Shown here in pieces: positions 16,912 to 18,480 of a DNA stretch of 18,480 bases. The translations under genes were made by a program, and so were the position numbers. The stretch's first letter is position 1. The number at the start of each line of letters is the position of its first letter. The stretch covers positions 9,002-27,481 of the forward strand of contig MU129333.1 in assembly GCA_014904985.1 (NCBI GenBank), written 5' to 3'. The notes under the pieces were generated by a model. The model saw only the letters and a list, made by a program, of their open reading frames with translations. It did no database searches and had not been told where the DNA came from. This stretch comes from Hydnum rufescens UP504. Lineage: Eukaryota > Basidiomycota > Agaricomycetes > Cantharellales > Hydnaceae.

Positions 16912-16999
16912 GTATGTGTTTTTTGATAATCTTGTGGTGCAAGAAGAGTAGCATAAGCTGCTCTTCTTGCAGTGCTAGTCTAATTACATATCACCTCAG
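16912..16999 (+). other. Intron-like unit 15 with hairpin A at 16876-16904
   Basis: Donor ACA|GTATGT at 16912, hairpin B at 16939-16970 (AAGAAGAGTAGC opposite GCTGCTCTTCTT), CTAAT at 16980-16984, acceptor CTCAG ending at 16999. A TAG at 17025 is an alternative, giving 114 nt. A later TATCTAG|GTCCCAA at 17057 matches the start of the terminal segment after unit 10. Confidence 0.6.
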
Positions 17000-17059
17000 T
17001 CAGCCAGTTATGACACCTACCTTAGGTTGAAAAATGAGGCATTTTTAATACCTATCTAG

Positions 17060-17294
17060 GTCCCAAGCAATATGGAACATAATTGGGTCCAACTCAGGGT
17101 CTTTGATACCCAGTGGCTTACAGTCTTTGGGCCCAACTGTGCCCAACTTGGGGAACTTGCACACTTGAACAGCAGATCCTTAAACCTCACTAGAAACCTA
17201 ACATTCATGTTGAAAACTTAGAATACTATTAACGATGACAAGAGCAATGTATTATGATAGGAATGGAATGATATGGACATGAGTAGTCTCATAT
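17060..17294. other. Terminal segment of array 3, otherwise nothing recognised
   Basis: It starts GTCCCAA like the terminal segment of the right half-array in the hAT-like element and contains CAATGTATTATGATAGG near 17248, faintly like the AT-rich end tracts there. No gene is seen. Confidence 0.3.
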
Positions 17295-18480
17295 CTACAA
17301 GAGCCCAGCACCATTTCCTGCCCAAGTAGCAAAGCTCATTTGAAGTGCATCAAAGTCTGCAGCACTGAGATGAACCTGCACACTGGGCAGTAAAAATGAG
17401 GCCTGCAAGGGTCCATTTGGGTGAGTGCTCATCATGTCAGGACTGGAGTTGGGAGTGGAAGATGATGATGCTGAGCTATCCCTAAGAACTTGTATAGGTG
17501 GAGATGTAGACATAGGGAAATTATTCAAGGGTGTTGAGGCCCCTGAGTTTGTTGAATATGTCAGCATCCTACATAGTTGTGCAACCTGGCTGTTAACCAA
17601 AGGTACTGTGGCTCCTACATGGGTTGATGCAGAAGTTGTTGTGAGAAAAGGTGGAGGGCTCTGGTTAGCCTGAGCATGGATGAGCAAGTTGGGAGAAAGA
17701 GGAGTTGGCAACTTGTCAAGTTCATCTGGAATTGTAGATGTTGATCTTCTTGGGAGTTGTAACTTCCTTCTCCTTCTCACTGGCCTCTCATCCTCCTCTA
17801 CATCACTGTCATGCTCCCCAGCATCCTCAGCTGCATGACCAGGCCCAATTCCTGTAGAGTCCTGACTTCTACCCAATTCACTATACTTCTGTTTCCCCAT
17901 TGTGCTCTCCACATTCTCCTCCTGGACTTCATCCAGACCTGGACTGTTGATTCCATCTCCCCCCAGTGTGGCACCCCCAGACCAGTTGTTCAAAGCTCTA
18001 GCATGATCTACACTCCTGATGGTATGCTGGACTTGCCCATGGTGATTGATCATGACCAGCAACATGGACTCATCAGAGTCGAGAGGAGACTCTGGGAGTT
18101 CTTCTAGGTGGATCTGATGATCTTCAGGGTGAGTAAAGGCCTCATACATCTTGTTCCAGTGGGATGTTCAGTACTTATCGGCTATCCAACTCCCTAAGAG
18201 TGGGAATTCATCCACAGTAGGAAGCCCCTCCAACTGAAGTCGATTAAGCCTCAACAACTTTGGTATCTCCATCCACTTCATTACTTTGACCTTTGCCAGC
18301 ATATAGGGGCCCAGGAGCTTGCACATTCTCTGTGCACAAGCAGCTTTCATATGGTGCATGTCTTGTGTTTCCATTATATGCTGCCAGTGTGACTCTCCTT
18401 CTTCCAAAGCCTCAACCTCCTTCGACCATAGTTGCTGAGCAAGAATGTATTTGTAGATGTCACCAATGTGCTGGGTGGGG
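17295..18480 (-). pseudogene. Unidentified protein, 3' part, one in-frame TGA, runs off the window
   Basis: A single minus-strand frame enters at the right edge (around IGDIYKYILAQQLW) and ends at TAG 17295-17297, about 394 codons. The only break is a TGA at 18168-18170, in DKY*TSHWNK, where CGA would give Arg. The N-terminal visible part is Met/His/Leu-rich and globular-looking (QRMCKLLGPYMLAKVKVMKW). After HPEDHQIHLEELPESP the chain becomes acidic and low in complexity. It then has a basic cluster RPVRRRRK, a possible nuclear localisation signal, then a long Ser/Thr/Pro-rich tail. I do not recognise the family. A transposon-associated or captured gene is possible given the surroundings. If the TGA is an allele or assembly error it could be a live gene. 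Confidence 0.6.

Noticed and set aside
4045..16970. Hairpin B as a rho-independent terminator (stem followed by T-run)
   Set aside because: Repeated intron-like signals around each copy and the eukaryotic mobile elements make bacterial terminators implausible, and T-runs do not consistently follow the stems.

Overview
The window looks like transposon-rich accessory DNA from a filamentous fungus, most likely a basidiomycete. That assignment is an inference. It rests on the mix of degraded Ty1/copia, pogo-like DDE and hAT-like elements, on intron-like blocks of about 100 nt with CTAAY branch sites and YAG acceptors, and on strong CpG decay. No intact cellular gene was found. One degraded minus-strand coding region runs off the right edge.

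Layout. 1-2169: unique-looking, CpG-containing DNA with no recognisable gene. 2170-8130: a Ty1/copia element with its 5' LTR, a primer-binding site, and gag, protease and integrase. It is truncated before reverse transcriptase and carries twelve in-frame TGA stops at probable CGA codons. It is split at 3728-7172 by a 3445-bp hAT-like insertion with 18-bp inverted ends and an 8-bp target duplication, GGCAATAA. 8140-10145: a pogo/Tigger-type transposase pseudogene missing its N-terminus. 10279-11525: a C-poor, G-rich compound minisatellite. 11729-11810: a tRNA-like sequence with pol III boxes. 12320-14180: a large inverted repeat whose arms carry an unidentified degraded coding segment, with a separate 118-bp foldback palindrome just inside the left arm. 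13340-13670 and 15250-15670: related ~160-bp tandem repeats. 14830-15070: a minisatellite with TGAGTCA motifs. 17295-18480: the minus-strand degraded coding region.

The most unusual content is a family of exon/intron-like units in three places: inside the hAT-like element (3960-6830, two divergent half-arrays), at 11890-12300 (minus strand), and at 15780-17025 (plus strand). Each unit has an exon-side palindrome (hairpin A, CCACACACCCGC...GCGGGTGTGTGG). Some 5-25 nt later comes a spliceosomal-intron-like block of 88-116 nt with a GT donor, a second palindrome (hairpin B, core AAAGAGCAGC...GCTGCTCTTT), a CTAAY branch motif and a YAG acceptor. I count 15 such introns and 15 A hairpins. Stem sequences differ between copies while pairing is mostly kept. 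The copies inside the hAT-like element keep their CpGs; the other two arrays have lost most of theirs. I know of no named family for this combination. It resembles introner-like elements, but here an exon hairpin and an intron hairpin are amplified together.
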